Below are positions 38,700-46,479 of a stretch of DNA of 64,000 nt, piece after piece (position 1 is the stretch's first letter; each line of letters begins with the position of its first letter). The notes under the pieces are model-generated. The model saw nothing but the letters and a program-made list of their open reading frames with translations, did no database searches and was not told where the DNA came from. Made by a program: the position numbers and the translations under genes. The DNA is from Streptomyces sioyaensis (lineage in GTDB: Bacteria; Actinomycetota; Actinomycetes; Streptomycetales; Streptomycetaceae), in assembly GCF_004122735.1 (NCBI RefSeq), contig NZ_SDIF01000021.1, forward strand, positions 31,355 through 95,354. Direction: 5' to 3'.

Positions 38700-40043
38700 G
38701 TGGGCAGCCCCAGGGGACGACGCATCGGACGGACCGTCAGAGCGGCGGCGGTGCTGCTGCTGACGATGGTCCTCACCGGCTGCGCGTTCGTCACGTCCCC
38801 GGGAAGCTCCGACGGTTCCGGGGCAACCACGGGCAACGGCGACGTGGTGGGCACTCCCACACCGCTGCGCAACGTGCCCCGCGAACTGTCCACCGTGGCC
38901 GACGGGAAACTGGTCGTCTACCGCATGCCGGGAATTCAGGGAAACCGGATCAAGGCGACCGCCATGCTGTTCACGCCCAGAAAATCTCCGCCGGCCGGTG
39001 GCTGGCCCCTTTTCGTATGGGGTCACGGGACCGTCGGATGGGCCCCGGAGTGCGCACCGAGCGTCCAGCTCCAGGAACACAAGAAATGGGCTGACGGGCC
39101 GAACGCCGTGCTGTTGGCGGCCGTCCTGAAGATGGGAATTGCTGTCGTGGCCCCGGATTACGAGGGGATGGGCCCGACGGCGGCCGGCGTCACGACAGGG
39201 CACGGCTATTACCATCTCTCCAGCGAGGGCAAGTCCATGGTCTTCGCCGCAGTTGCCGCGAAACGGTATCTCGGCGGCCGGGCGTCCGGGGAATGGGTGC
39301 CGGCCGGCTGGTCCGAAGGGGGATTTTCCGCGCTCGCCGCCGCGTACTACTCCCGGTTGTCCAAGAAGGCAGAGCCCGCGCTGGACTATCGGGGCACGAT
39401 CGCCCTCGCCCCCGTCCCGGACGTCCCCGCCATGAACAAGCTCCTGTGGCGGGACATCGCCCACGCCTCCAAACCCGGGACCACGCCCACGGACCGTCAG
39501 ATCGACCAGCTGGTCTTCGCCAACGCGGAAACCATCTACTTCACGAAGACCCAACTCCGTGCGGGCTATCGTGTCGACCCCGAACGGATCTACGGCCCGA
39601 ATATGCTGAGGTTCTACCAGCAGAACTGGCGGACGTGTCTCGATGATCTGAATGCGATGGTCAAGCGCGATATCAAAAACTATCTGAATTCCTCGCCTTC
39701 GCACCGCTTGGCGTCCTATCCGGGAATTCGCGGAGACGCTCCGAACGCGCTGCCGGAGAACAGGCGATTCTACGAGCGGAACCAAGGGAAGCTTGAGAAC
39801 TCGACACTGCCGGGGTCGGTCCTCTGGCTCTATGGGGCCGACGACATCACCAGCCCGGGCGCTGTCACCTATCACGTCGTCAACAAGATGCTGGCCAACG
39901 CCAACGACATCAACCTCGCCGTTTTCGAGGGGGCCGGCCACTATGACGTCCCCACGGTCGGCCTCCCGCTGATTCAGGCACGCCTGCGGCAGCTCTTTCC
40001 GGTGGAGCCCTCTGCACACCGAGGCGAGTCGCCCACCTCATGA
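38700..40043 (+). CDS. lipase-like alpha/beta-hydrolase lipoprotein
   Basis: 447 residues from GTG 38700, chosen because it gives a normal lipoprotein signal (VGSPRGRRIGRTVRAAAVLL, then TMVLTG-C27); the open frame reaches 38553 through the 18-bp repeats. The mature enzyme has FVWGHGTVGWAPECAPS, VAPDYEGMGPTAAG and the nucleophile elbow GWSEGGFSA, then GADDITSPG and GAGHYDVPTVG for the acid and histidine. This resembles secretory (LIP-type) lipases of actinobacteria. It would act on the outer face of the membrane. Confidence 0.85.
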   Translation: MGSPRGRRIGRTVRAAAVLLLTMVLTGCAFVTSPGSSDGSGATTGNGDVVGTPTPLRNVPRELSTVADGKLVVYRMPGIQGNRIKATAMLFTPRKSPPAGGWPLFVWGHGTVGWAPECAPSVQLQEHKKWADGPNAVLLAAVLKMGIAVVAPDYEGMGPTAAGVTTGHGYYHLSSEGKSMVFAAVAAKRYLGGRASGEWVPAGWSEGGFSALAAAYYSRLSKKAEPALDYRGTIALAPVPDVPAMNKLLWRDIAHASKPGTTPTDRQIDQLVFANAETIYFTKTQLRAGYRVDPERIYGPNMLRFYQQNWRTCLDDLNAMVKRDIKNYLNSSPSHRLASYPGIRGDAPNALPENRRFYERNQGKLENSTLPGSVLWLYGADDITSPGAVTYHVVNKMLANANDINLAVFEGAGHYDVPTVGLPLIQARLRQLFPVEPSAHRGESPTS

Positions 40044-40079
40044 CCGAGTGCCTCCAGGAGCCTGGGGCCTGGGGCGGTG

Positions 40080-40652
40080 TTACCCCACGGGGTTGCCCCG
40101 CGGCACGTCGAGGATGATGTCGGCGGCGCGAGCGATGACCGGGGCGCGGTCGCGGCCAGGGTGGTCGGCGGCGAGGAAGTGGCTGCCGATGGCCGTGCAG
40201 AAGGCGAGCAGGGCACGGGCCTCGACCTCGTCGGGGTCGGCGCAGAAGGTGCCGATCGCGTCGCGCGCCAACTGAATGCGCTTGTTGTCCACGCGGCGCA
40301 GGCGGTCGGCGACGGTGTGGTCGCGCCGGGCCCATTCGCGGATGGCCAGGTCGATGGGGAGCAGGCGGTCGCTGGAGAAGGTGAGCTGCCCGGCCAAGCG
40401 GACCTTGTCCCGCGCGTCGGCGCCCTCCCGCTCCACCCGGTCGATGACGTCGTCGACGCTCTCGCGCTCCCAGGTGTCCAGCATCTCGGTCAGCAGTGCG
40501 TCGCGGTCGGCGAAGTACCCGTAGAAGCCGCCCTTGGTCACCCCCAGCGCCTTGGCGAGTGCCTCGACCCGCACCGTGTCCACCCCGCCCGTGGCCAGCG
40601 CCTGCAGCCCCGCCTCGACCCACTTCTCCCGCGGTGTGCGCAATGCGCCCAT
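40080..40652 (-). CDS. TetR-family transcriptional regulator
   Basis: 190 residues. N-terminal helix-turn-helix (about 8-55): VEAGLQALATGGVDTVRVEALAKAL, then GVTKGGFYGYFADRDALL, the canonical TetR signature. The C-terminal helical domain would bind an unknown ligand. Divergent from an ABM-family gene, with two matching operators between them, so it most likely represses itself and that gene. Confidence 0.92.
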   Translation of the reverse strand: MGALRTPREKWVEAGLQALATGGVDTVRVEALAKALGVTKGGFYGYFADRDALLTEMLDTWERESVDDVIDRVEREGADARDKVRLAGQLTFSSDRLLPIDLAIREWARRDHTVADRLRRVDNKRIQLARDAIGTFCADPDEVEARALLAFCTAIGSHFLAADHPGRDRAPVIARAADIILDVPRGNPVG

Positions 40653-40680
40653 CGGTGGCTCACCTCACCCTGTCCGACCT

Positions 40681-40733
40681 GTTGTACGGAGCCGTATAAC
40701 GACCTAGGCTCGCGTTGTACGGCATCGTATAAC
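40681..40733. promoter_or_regulatory. twin TetR operators
   Basis: Two near-palindromic copies of GTTGTACGG-NN-CCGTATAAC type: GTTGTACGGAGCCGTATAAC at 40681-40700 and GTTGTACGGCATCGTATAAC at 40714-40733. They are offset by 33 bp, about three helical turns, so two dimers would bind the same face. They lie between the divergent tetR and ABM genes. Confidence 0.8.
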
Positions 40734-40749
40734 GCGAGAGGGGACACCT

Positions 40750-41037
40750 GTGTCATTCGGTTTCGTTGCCTTCCACTACCCCGCCCCCGAGCACCTGGAG
40801 GAGTTCGTTCGCAACTGCCACGAGGTCGCCGATGCGACGCGGCGCCAGCCCGGCTTCCTGTCCGTCGGGGTCTGGGTCACCCCGGACGGCGAGGCCGTCG
40901 TCACCACCGGCGCGTTCGAGTCCGAGGAGGCCTTCTCGGCGGCGGCCGAGGTCGGCCGCGAGATGGGCGCGACCCCCGAGGGCCTGAGCGACCTGGAGGT
41001 CAGGCCCCGCGAGGTCCACTTCCTCGTGTCGCGCTAG
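40750..41037 (+). CDS. antibiotic biosynthesis monooxygenase (ABM) family protein
   Basis: 95 residues from a GTG with an AGAGGGG site. The pattern (FHYPAPEHLEEFVRNCHEVADATRRQPGFLSVGVWVTPDGEAVVTTGAFESEEAF, in pieces) is the ABM dimeric ferredoxin-like fold, which includes cofactor-free quinone monooxygenases and heme-degrading enzymes. The start lies 17 bp beyond the second TetR operator, so it is probably induced when the regulator binds its ligand. Substrate unknown. Confidence 0.8.
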   Translation: MSFGFVAFHYPAPEHLEEFVRNCHEVADATRRQPGFLSVGVWVTPDGEAVVTTGAFESEEAFSAAAEVGREMGATPEGLSDLEVRPREVHFLVSR

Positions 41038-41284
41038 CCGACCAGGAGCAGCACGTGGCTTCGCCGCCCGGGGGCGCGTCCGGGCCGGCCGCGGTTCGCC
41101 GTGGCCGCCCGGCCGTTCCTGCTTCCCGTGCGGCTCCGTACGATTCCTTGCGATCATTCGTGGCACGGCACGAGGTAAGGACTGATCTGTTGATGAACCG
41201 TCCCTGGGCGTCCGGTGAGCTCTGCATGTCCCGCAGCCGTTCGGCCTGTTGCTGCCGTGCGGGTGTGCGGGCGGAGGGCGTCCG

Positions 41285-42022
41285 ATGAGCCGGGCGGTGC
41301 TGGTGACCGGGGCCTCGCGGGGGATCGGCCGGGCGGTTGCGGAGCTCTTCGCCGCGCACGGGGACCGGGTCGCGCTGCATTACGCGTCGCGGCGGGAGGC
41401 GGCCCAGGAGGCGTTCGAGGGGCTGGCCGGCGGCGGGCACGTCCTGGTGCAGGGCGATGTGGGGACGCCGGAGGGGGCGGCGGCGATCGTCGAGGCGGCC
41501 GTGGACGGGCTGGGCGGGGTCGATGTGCTCGTCAACAATGCGGCCGCCAATGAGCCGCACCCGCTGGACCGCACGTCCTTCGAGGACTGGCAGCGGATCT
41601 GGCGGCGCCTGGTGGACGTGAATCTGCTCGGGGCGGCGCACGTGACGCACTGCGTGGCGCGGAACATGATCGAGCGGGAGGTGGCGGGGCGGATCGTCAA
41701 CATCGGGTCGCGGGGCGCGTTCCGGGGCGAGCCGGACCATCCGGCCTATGGCGCGTCGAAGGCGGCGCTGCACGCGATGGGGCAGTCGCTGGCGGTCCAT
41801 CTGGCGCCGTACGGCATCGGCGTGGCCTCCGTGGCGCCCGGGTTCGTGGCGACCGAGCGGGTCGCGGACCGGCTGACGGACGAGGTGCGGCAGCAGAGCC
41901 CGTTCGGCCGGGTCGCCTCGCCGCAGGATGTGGCGTCCGCCGTGCACTACCTTGCCTCGCCGGCGGCGGTCTGGGTCTCCGGGGCGGTGCTCGACGTCAA
42001 CGGGGCGTCGTATCTGCGCTGA
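41285..42022 (+). CDS. short-chain dehydrogenase/reductase
   Basis: 245 residues from the ATG at 41285. NAD(P)-binding TGASRGIGRAV (residues 7-17), NNAAANEP, a serine in IVNIGSRGAFRG and the YGASK catalytic motif (Tyr-x3-Lys), followed by SVAPGFVATERV. A complete classical SDR, similar to 3-oxoacyl-ACP reductase-like enzymes. The substrate is not evident. A strong hairpin follows 35 bp after the stop. Confidence 0.9.
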   Translation: MSRAVLVTGASRGIGRAVAELFAAHGDRVALHYASRREAAQEAFEGLAGGGHVLVQGDVGTPEGAAAIVEAAVDGLGGVDVLVNNAAANEPHPLDRTSFEDWQRIWRRLVDVNLLGAAHVTHCVARNMIEREVAGRIVNIGSRGAFRGEPDHPAYGASKAALHAMGQSLAVHLAPYGIGVASVAPGFVATERVADRLTDEVRQQSPFGRVASPQDVASAVHYLASPAAVWVSGAVLDVNGASYLR

Positions 42023-42057
42023 GCGACCGGACCGGCGCCCGGCCGGGAAAAGGGGAA

Positions 42058-42089
42058 GCCCCGGCCGAACGGGGGAATTCGGCCGGGGC
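42058..42089 (+). terminator. hairpin terminator after the SDR gene
   Basis: Perfect 12-bp stem (42058-42069 with 42078-42089) and 8-nt loop, downstream of the SDR stop. The rest of the 42023-42354 gap shows nothing further except a short AT-rich patch around 42200-42222 that could be promoter-like. Confidence 0.75.
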
Positions 42090-42354
42090 GGCTCGGGGGC
42101 GCGCAGTGGTGACGGCGACGGCCGCCGGGATTCCTGCCGCGCGGTGGTGGGCCGGCTTCCCTGGGGGAGGGCCCGCGGGCGCCGTCGTGCGGCGCCGCTT
42201 CCAATTGAACGATAAACCATAGGGTGAGCTTCCGGCGTGCCGGGTGACGGCTCTCACCTTGCGCTGCCGGCCGGCCGTACTGGGCGGCGCGAACACGGTC
42301 CCGTTGCGCGGCCGGCGTGCGGCCGTCCTCAGGTCGTCGTCAGGAGCCGGGGCG

Positions 42355-43218
42355 TCACGGCTCGATGCGGATCGGACGGAAGCCGTCGTCCAGCAGGCGT
42401 GGCAGATACCACTCCAGCGCCTGGACGGTCTGGGTGCGCTCGCCGCCGCCGTCGTGCGACAGGACGATCGCGCCGGGGCCGATCTCGGACAGGACGGTGT
42501 CGGCGATGAAGTCGGCGCCGGGGGTCGTCCAGTCCTGCGAGTCGACCGCCCAGCCGACGGGCGACATGCCCAGGTCGTTGCAGATGCTCAGCGACGGGTC
42601 GTCCCATGCGCCGTACGGGGCGCGGGCCAGGTCGGGGGCGCTGCCGAGGACCTCTTCGAGCAGGCTGCTGGTGCGGCCGAGTTCGCTGCGTACGTCGCCC
42701 GGCGGCAGCGTGGTGAGCTGCGGATGGGTCCAGGTGTGGTTGGCGACGGCGTGCCCCTCGTCGGCGATGTCCCGCAGCAGGTCCGGGAACGCGACGGCGT
42801 TCTCGCCGATGACGAAGAACGTGGCGCGGGCGTCGTGGCGGTGCAAGATCCGCAAGATGTCGGGGGTGTGACGGGGGTGCGGACCGTCGTCGAAGGTCAG
42901 GAAGATCTCGCGGCGGTCGGTGGACAGCGTGAAGGCGACATCGGGGTGCGGTGGCGAGGCGCCCGGACCGGAACGGGAGGTCTCGCCGGCCATCGGGCGC
43001 AGCCGGTGACCGTCCGGGCCGCCGGCCGTGGCGGGCCGACCGGCGCCCGCCGGCGGGTCGGCTCCCGCAGTACGGGGCGCCGACGGACGGGTGCGGTGCG
43101 AGCCACCCGTCTCCGCGGCGCCGGACGGGAACAGCACGCGGCCGACGGCGAGCGTACCGAGCACGAGCGCGGCCTGAAGGAACGCCCGCCTGGCACGTGT
43201 GTGCTCATCGGAGGTCAC
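42355..43218 (-). CDS. polysaccharide deacetylase (NodB-type), exported
   Basis: 287 residues from a GTG. The N-terminus has a Tat-like signal (RARRAFLQAALVLGTLAVGR), then a Pro/Gly-rich linker and the NodB domain (about 95-285): motif 1 LTFDDGPH with catalytic base and metal Asp, motif 2 HTWTHP with metal histidines, RAPYGAWDD (motif 3) and VLSHDGGG (motif 5). It should remove acetyl groups from peptidoglycan or another wall polysaccharide. Confidence 0.9.
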   Translation of the reverse strand: MTSDEHTRARRAFLQAALVLGTLAVGRVLFPSGAAETGGSHRTRPSAPRTAGADPPAGAGRPATAGGPDGHRLRPMAGETSRSGPGASPPHPDVAFTLSTDRREIFLTFDDGPHPRHTPDILRILHRHDARATFFVIGENAVAFPDLLRDIADEGHAVANHTWTHPQLTTLPPGDVRSELGRTSSLLEEVLGSAPDLARAPYGAWDDPSLSICNDLGMSPVGWAVDSQDWTTPGADFIADTVLSEIGPGAIVLSHDGGGERTQTVQALEWYLPRLLDDGFRPIRIEP

Positions 43219-43315
43219 CCTTCAGGTGCTCTCATGCGGCCTTCCGGGGCGGCGGGAGCGACACGGGGCGGGCGGGTTCCGTACCCGATCGGCCCGCACG
43301 GCCGGGCGCCCGCGC

Positions 43316-44059
43316 TCAGGCCGCCGCCCGGTGGCCCTTCGGCTCCGCGGCCGTGGTCGCGGCCTTGGTGACATCGGCGACCAGCTCGACGACATCGGGC
43401 CCGTACGCCTGCGAGTTGACCACCTTCAGCAGCAGGCAGAACTGCCCCTCGGCGCCGTGCTTCCGGGCCAGCCGGGCGCGGTTGCGGACCAGATGGTTGA
43501 CCGCGGCCCGGTGGGTGACCGGGCGCTGGCCGGCCGCCAGGAACACCGGACGGTCGCCCTCACCGGCCCGCAGCCGGGCCAGCAGCACGTACTCGACGGC
43601 GCCGGGCTCCACCCGGTACGTCGAGCCGCCGATGGTGAAGGTGCCGCGGCCCGCGCCGGACTCGTCGCCCGGATGCACCGCGACGCCCGGCAGCAGATTG
43701 GCCAGATGGGCGGCCAGCCTGCGGTGCGCGGTCGGGTCGCCGACACAGAACTCGGTGCGCGCCCCGAAGCCCTGGAGCCCGGTGTCGTGCGGAGCGACCT
43801 CGGGGTGGGCACCGCAGCTCTCGATCACCCCGGCCAGCCCCAGCAGCGCCAGGGCGTCGGGGCGCGGGATGCTCCAGTGCGCCGAGGAGCTGTCCCGGTG
43901 GGTGACCAGCACACACTCCGAACCGTCCGGCAGCCCGAAGAAGGCCTGTTCACGGCTGTGCTTGTGGCGGACGGCCGCCGCTCGCACGGCCCAGCCGGCG
44001 GCCAGGCCCACCAGGAGGGCCACGGCCGCGGCGGTCAGAAGCTTCAGGGTGTCGTCCAT
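43316..44059 (-). CDS. membrane-anchored conserved protein of unknown function
   Basis: 247 residues from the ATG at 44059. One N-terminal membrane helix (LLTAAAVALLVGLAAGWAV), then a soluble cytoplasmic or extracytoplasmic domain. The rest (FGLPDGSECVLVTHRDSSSAH, EFCVGDPTAHRRLAAHLANLL, HPGDESGAGRGTFTIGG) matches no family I recognise. Good codon bias supports a genuine gene. Confidence 0.65.
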   Translation of the reverse strand: MDDTLKLLTAAAVALLVGLAAGWAVRAAAVRHKHSREQAFFGLPDGSECVLVTHRDSSSAHWSIPRPDALALLGLAGVIESCGAHPEVAPHDTGLQGFGARTEFCVGDPTAHRRLAAHLANLLPGVAVHPGDESGAGRGTFTIGGSTYRVEPGAVEYVLLARLRAGEGDRPVFLAAGQRPVTHRAAVNHLVRNRARLARKHGAEGQFCLLLKVVNSQAYGPDVVELVADVTKAATTAAEPKGHRAAA

Positions 44060-44401
44060 GGCCGGGGAGCGTAGCGGCAGTCCGGGTGTGTGTTCGAGGG
44101 CGGGCGGGGTGCCGGGGCGGCTTGTCCCGGTCCGTGCGGGCCTACCGGATCCGTGTACAAACGCGCAGCTGATCCGTGCACGAACGCGGAGCTGATCCGT
44201 ACGCGCACGAGCGGCCGGTTCGTGCGTGCAGAGGGCAGCCGGGCCTACGCGCAGAGGGCGGCGGATCCGTACGCGCGGCGGGTGGCCGATCCGTACGGAC
44301 ATGGGCGTACCGCTTCCGGAGCACCCTCTGTCCGGGCGCTGTGCACGCGAGTAGGCTCCGGCCCTCGCCGCCCCCTCGCAGGCCCTTGGAGGAATCCCGG
44401 T
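44060..44401. repeat. gene-free gap with a degenerate ~23-bp tandem repeat
   Basis: The word GATCCGT recurs at 44148, 44171, 44194, 44264 and 44288, spaced 23, 23, 70 (about three periods) and 24 bases. Between copies the sequence is a diverged ACGCGCRG-type stretch. This is an eroded tandem array of roughly seven units directly upstream of the gamma-glutamyltransferase gene. No coding function is evident. Confidence 0.6.
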
Positions 44402-46279
44402 ATGACCAGAGCCCGACGCCTCACCGTCCTGGGAGCGGCCGCCGCGCTGGCCGGCTCCATGGTGGCGATTCCGGCCGCCGCCGGGTCCGCCGCGCCACCG
44501 CGCCCCGATGCGGCGCGGGGCCGCGCCACCGCCGCACCGGAGAAGTCCCCGGTCGCCGTCGGCTACGGCGGGGCCGTCTCCAGCGTCGACGCGGACGCCT
44601 CCGCCGCCGGCATCTCGGTGCTCAGGAAGGGCGGCAACGCCGTGGACGCCGCGGTCGCCACCGCCGCCGCCCTCGGCGTCACCGAGCCCTACTCCGCAGG
44701 CATCGGCGGGGGCGGCTACTTCGTCTACTACCAGGCCAGATCCCACTCGATACGCACCCTTGACGGCCGGGAGACCGCCCCGCGCTCGGCCGGCAAGGAC
44801 CTCTTCCTGGAGAACGGCACCCCGCTCCCCTTCGACCAGGCCGTCACCAGCGGGCTGGGCGTCGGCACCCCGGGGACCCCCGCCACCTGGGACACCGCCC
44901 TGCGCACATGGGGCAGCCGGTCCCTGGGCCAGGTGCTGGGCCCGGCCCGCAAGCTGGCCGCCGACGGGTTCACGGTCGACGCCACCTTCCGTCAGCAGAC
45001 CGCGGACAACGAGGCGCGCTTCCGGGACTTCCCGGCGACCGCCGGCCTCTTCCTGCCCGGCGGCAAGCTGCCGGCCGTCGGCTCGACCCTGAAGAACCCC
45101 GATCTGGCGCGTACGTACGGGGAGTTGGCGAACAAGGGCGTCGGTGCGCTCTACGACGGCGCGCTGGGCCGGGACCTCGTCCGTACCGTCCGGAAGCCGC
45201 CGGTGCGCCCCGGCTCCACCCGCAGGGTGCGGCCCGGCAAGCTGACCGCGGGTGATCTGCGGGCCTACCGGGCCCTGGGCCAGGCGCCGACCCACACCCG
45301 CTACCGCGGCCTCGACGTCTACGGCATGGCGCCGTCCTCCTCCGGCGGCACCACCGTCGCCGAGGCGCTCAACATCCTGGAGAAGAGCGATCTCTCGCGG
45401 CTGAGCGAGCAGCAGTATCTGCACCGGTACCTGGAGGCGAGCCGGATCGCCTTCGCCGACCGCGGCCGCTGGGTCGGCGACCCGGCGCAGGAGAACGTAC
45501 CGACCAAGGGCCTGACCTCCCAGCGGTTCGCCGACTCCCGGGCCTGCCTGATCCGCGACGACAAGGCCCTGACCAGCCCGCTGGCGCCCGGCGACCCGCG
45601 CCACCCGAAGCCCTGCGGCAGTGCCGGCAAGGCCGCCCCGACGACGTACGAGGGACCGAACACCACCCATCTGACCGTCGCCGACAAGTGGGGCAACGTC
45701 GTCGCCTACACCCTGACCATCGAGCAGACCGGCGGCAGCGGCATCGTCGTCCCGGGCCGCGGCTTCCTGCTCAACAACGAGCTCACCGACTTCTCCTTCG
45801 CGCCCGCCGACCCGGCCGGACGCTTTGCCTCCAAGGACTCACAACAGAGCAAAGACGGAACGAAGTGGAGTGACCCGAACCTGCCCGGTCCCGGCAAGCG
45901 GCCGCGGTCGTCCATGTCGCCGACGATCGTGCTGCGCCACGGCCGGCCGGTGGTGGCGCTCGGCTCGCCCGGCGGCGCGACCATCATCACCACCGTGCTG
46001 CAGACCCTGGTCAACCACCTCGACCGGGGGATGCCGCTGGTCGACGCGATCGCCGCACCGCGGGCCAGCCAGCGCAACGCGGCACAGACCGATCTCGAAC
46101 CCGCCCTGTGGAACAGCCCGCTGCGCACCCAACTCGAAGCGCTCGGCCATGCCTTCAAGCCGAACCCGGAGATCGGGGCGGCCACCGGCGTCCAGCGGCT
46201 GCCGGACGGCCGCTGGCTGGCCGCGGCCGAGAAGGTACGGCGCGGCGGCGGCTCGGCGATGGTCGTCCACCCGAAGTGA
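44402..46279 (+). CDS. ggt: gamma-glutamyltransferase, secreted
   Basis: 625 residues from the ATG at 44402. Sec signal (TVLGAAAALAGSMVAIPAAAG). N-terminal nucleophile hydrolase of the GGT type: GGNAVDAAVATAAALGV, GIGGGGYFVYY, DGRETAP (substrate arginine) and the autoprocessing site N-TTHLTVADKWG, where Thr421 becomes the N-terminus of the small subunit and the nucleophile. Later PRSSMSPTIV and GSPGGATIITT complete the glutamyl site. It transfers or hydrolyses gamma-glutamyl groups of extracellular peptides. Confidence 0.95.
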   Translation: MTRARRLTVLGAAAALAGSMVAIPAAAGSAAPPRPDAARGRATAAPEKSPVAVGYGGAVSSVDADASAAGISVLRKGGNAVDAAVATAAALGVTEPYSAGIGGGGYFVYYQARSHSIRTLDGRETAPRSAGKDLFLENGTPLPFDQAVTSGLGVGTPGTPATWDTALRTWGSRSLGQVLGPARKLAADGFTVDATFRQQTADNEARFRDFPATAGLFLPGGKLPAVGSTLKNPDLARTYGELANKGVGALYDGALGRDLVRTVRKPPVRPGSTRRVRPGKLTAGDLRAYRALGQAPTHTRYRGLDVYGMAPSSSGGTTVAEALNILEKSDLSRLSEQQYLHRYLEASRIAFADRGRWVGDPAQENVPTKGLTSQRFADSRACLIRDDKALTSPLAPGDPRHPKPCGSAGKAAPTTYEGPNTTHLTVADKWGNVVAYTLTIEQTGGSGIVVPGRGFLLNNELTDFSFAPADPAGRFASKDSQQSKDGTKWSDPNLPGPGKRPRSSMSPTIVLRHGRPVVALGSPGGATIITTVLQTLVNHLDRGMPLVDAIAAPRASQRNAAQTDLEPALWNSPLRTQLEALGHAFKPNPEIGAATGVQRLPDGRWLAAAEKVRRGGGSAMVVHPK

Positions 46280-46432
46280 CGGCGCCGGCGGGTCCGCCCG
46301 GCCCCCGCCCCGCGGTGGGTGACCCGCACGACACACCGCCGATACCCGCCCGGCCCCTGTGTGCCGTCCGTGTGTCGTCGATGTGCCGCCCCGCGCGGCG
46401 CCGTTGATGGTGATCGAGGTGGCGATTAGCCT

Positions 46433-46466
46433 CCTGGGACCGTTCGTTCGAATGAGCGGTCCCAGG
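46433..46466 (+). promoter_or_regulatory. hairpin in the leader of the amidase gene
   Basis: Inverted repeat CCTGGGACCG (46433-46442) / CGGTCCCAGG (46457-46466) whose right arm abuts and partly covers the AGGGAGGG ribosome site of the GTG start at 46480. Between the arms is TTCGTTCGAA, itself palindromic. Either an operator or an RNA hairpin that hides the ribosome site. Confidence 0.5.
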
Positions 46467-46479
46467 GAGGGCACGCAGC

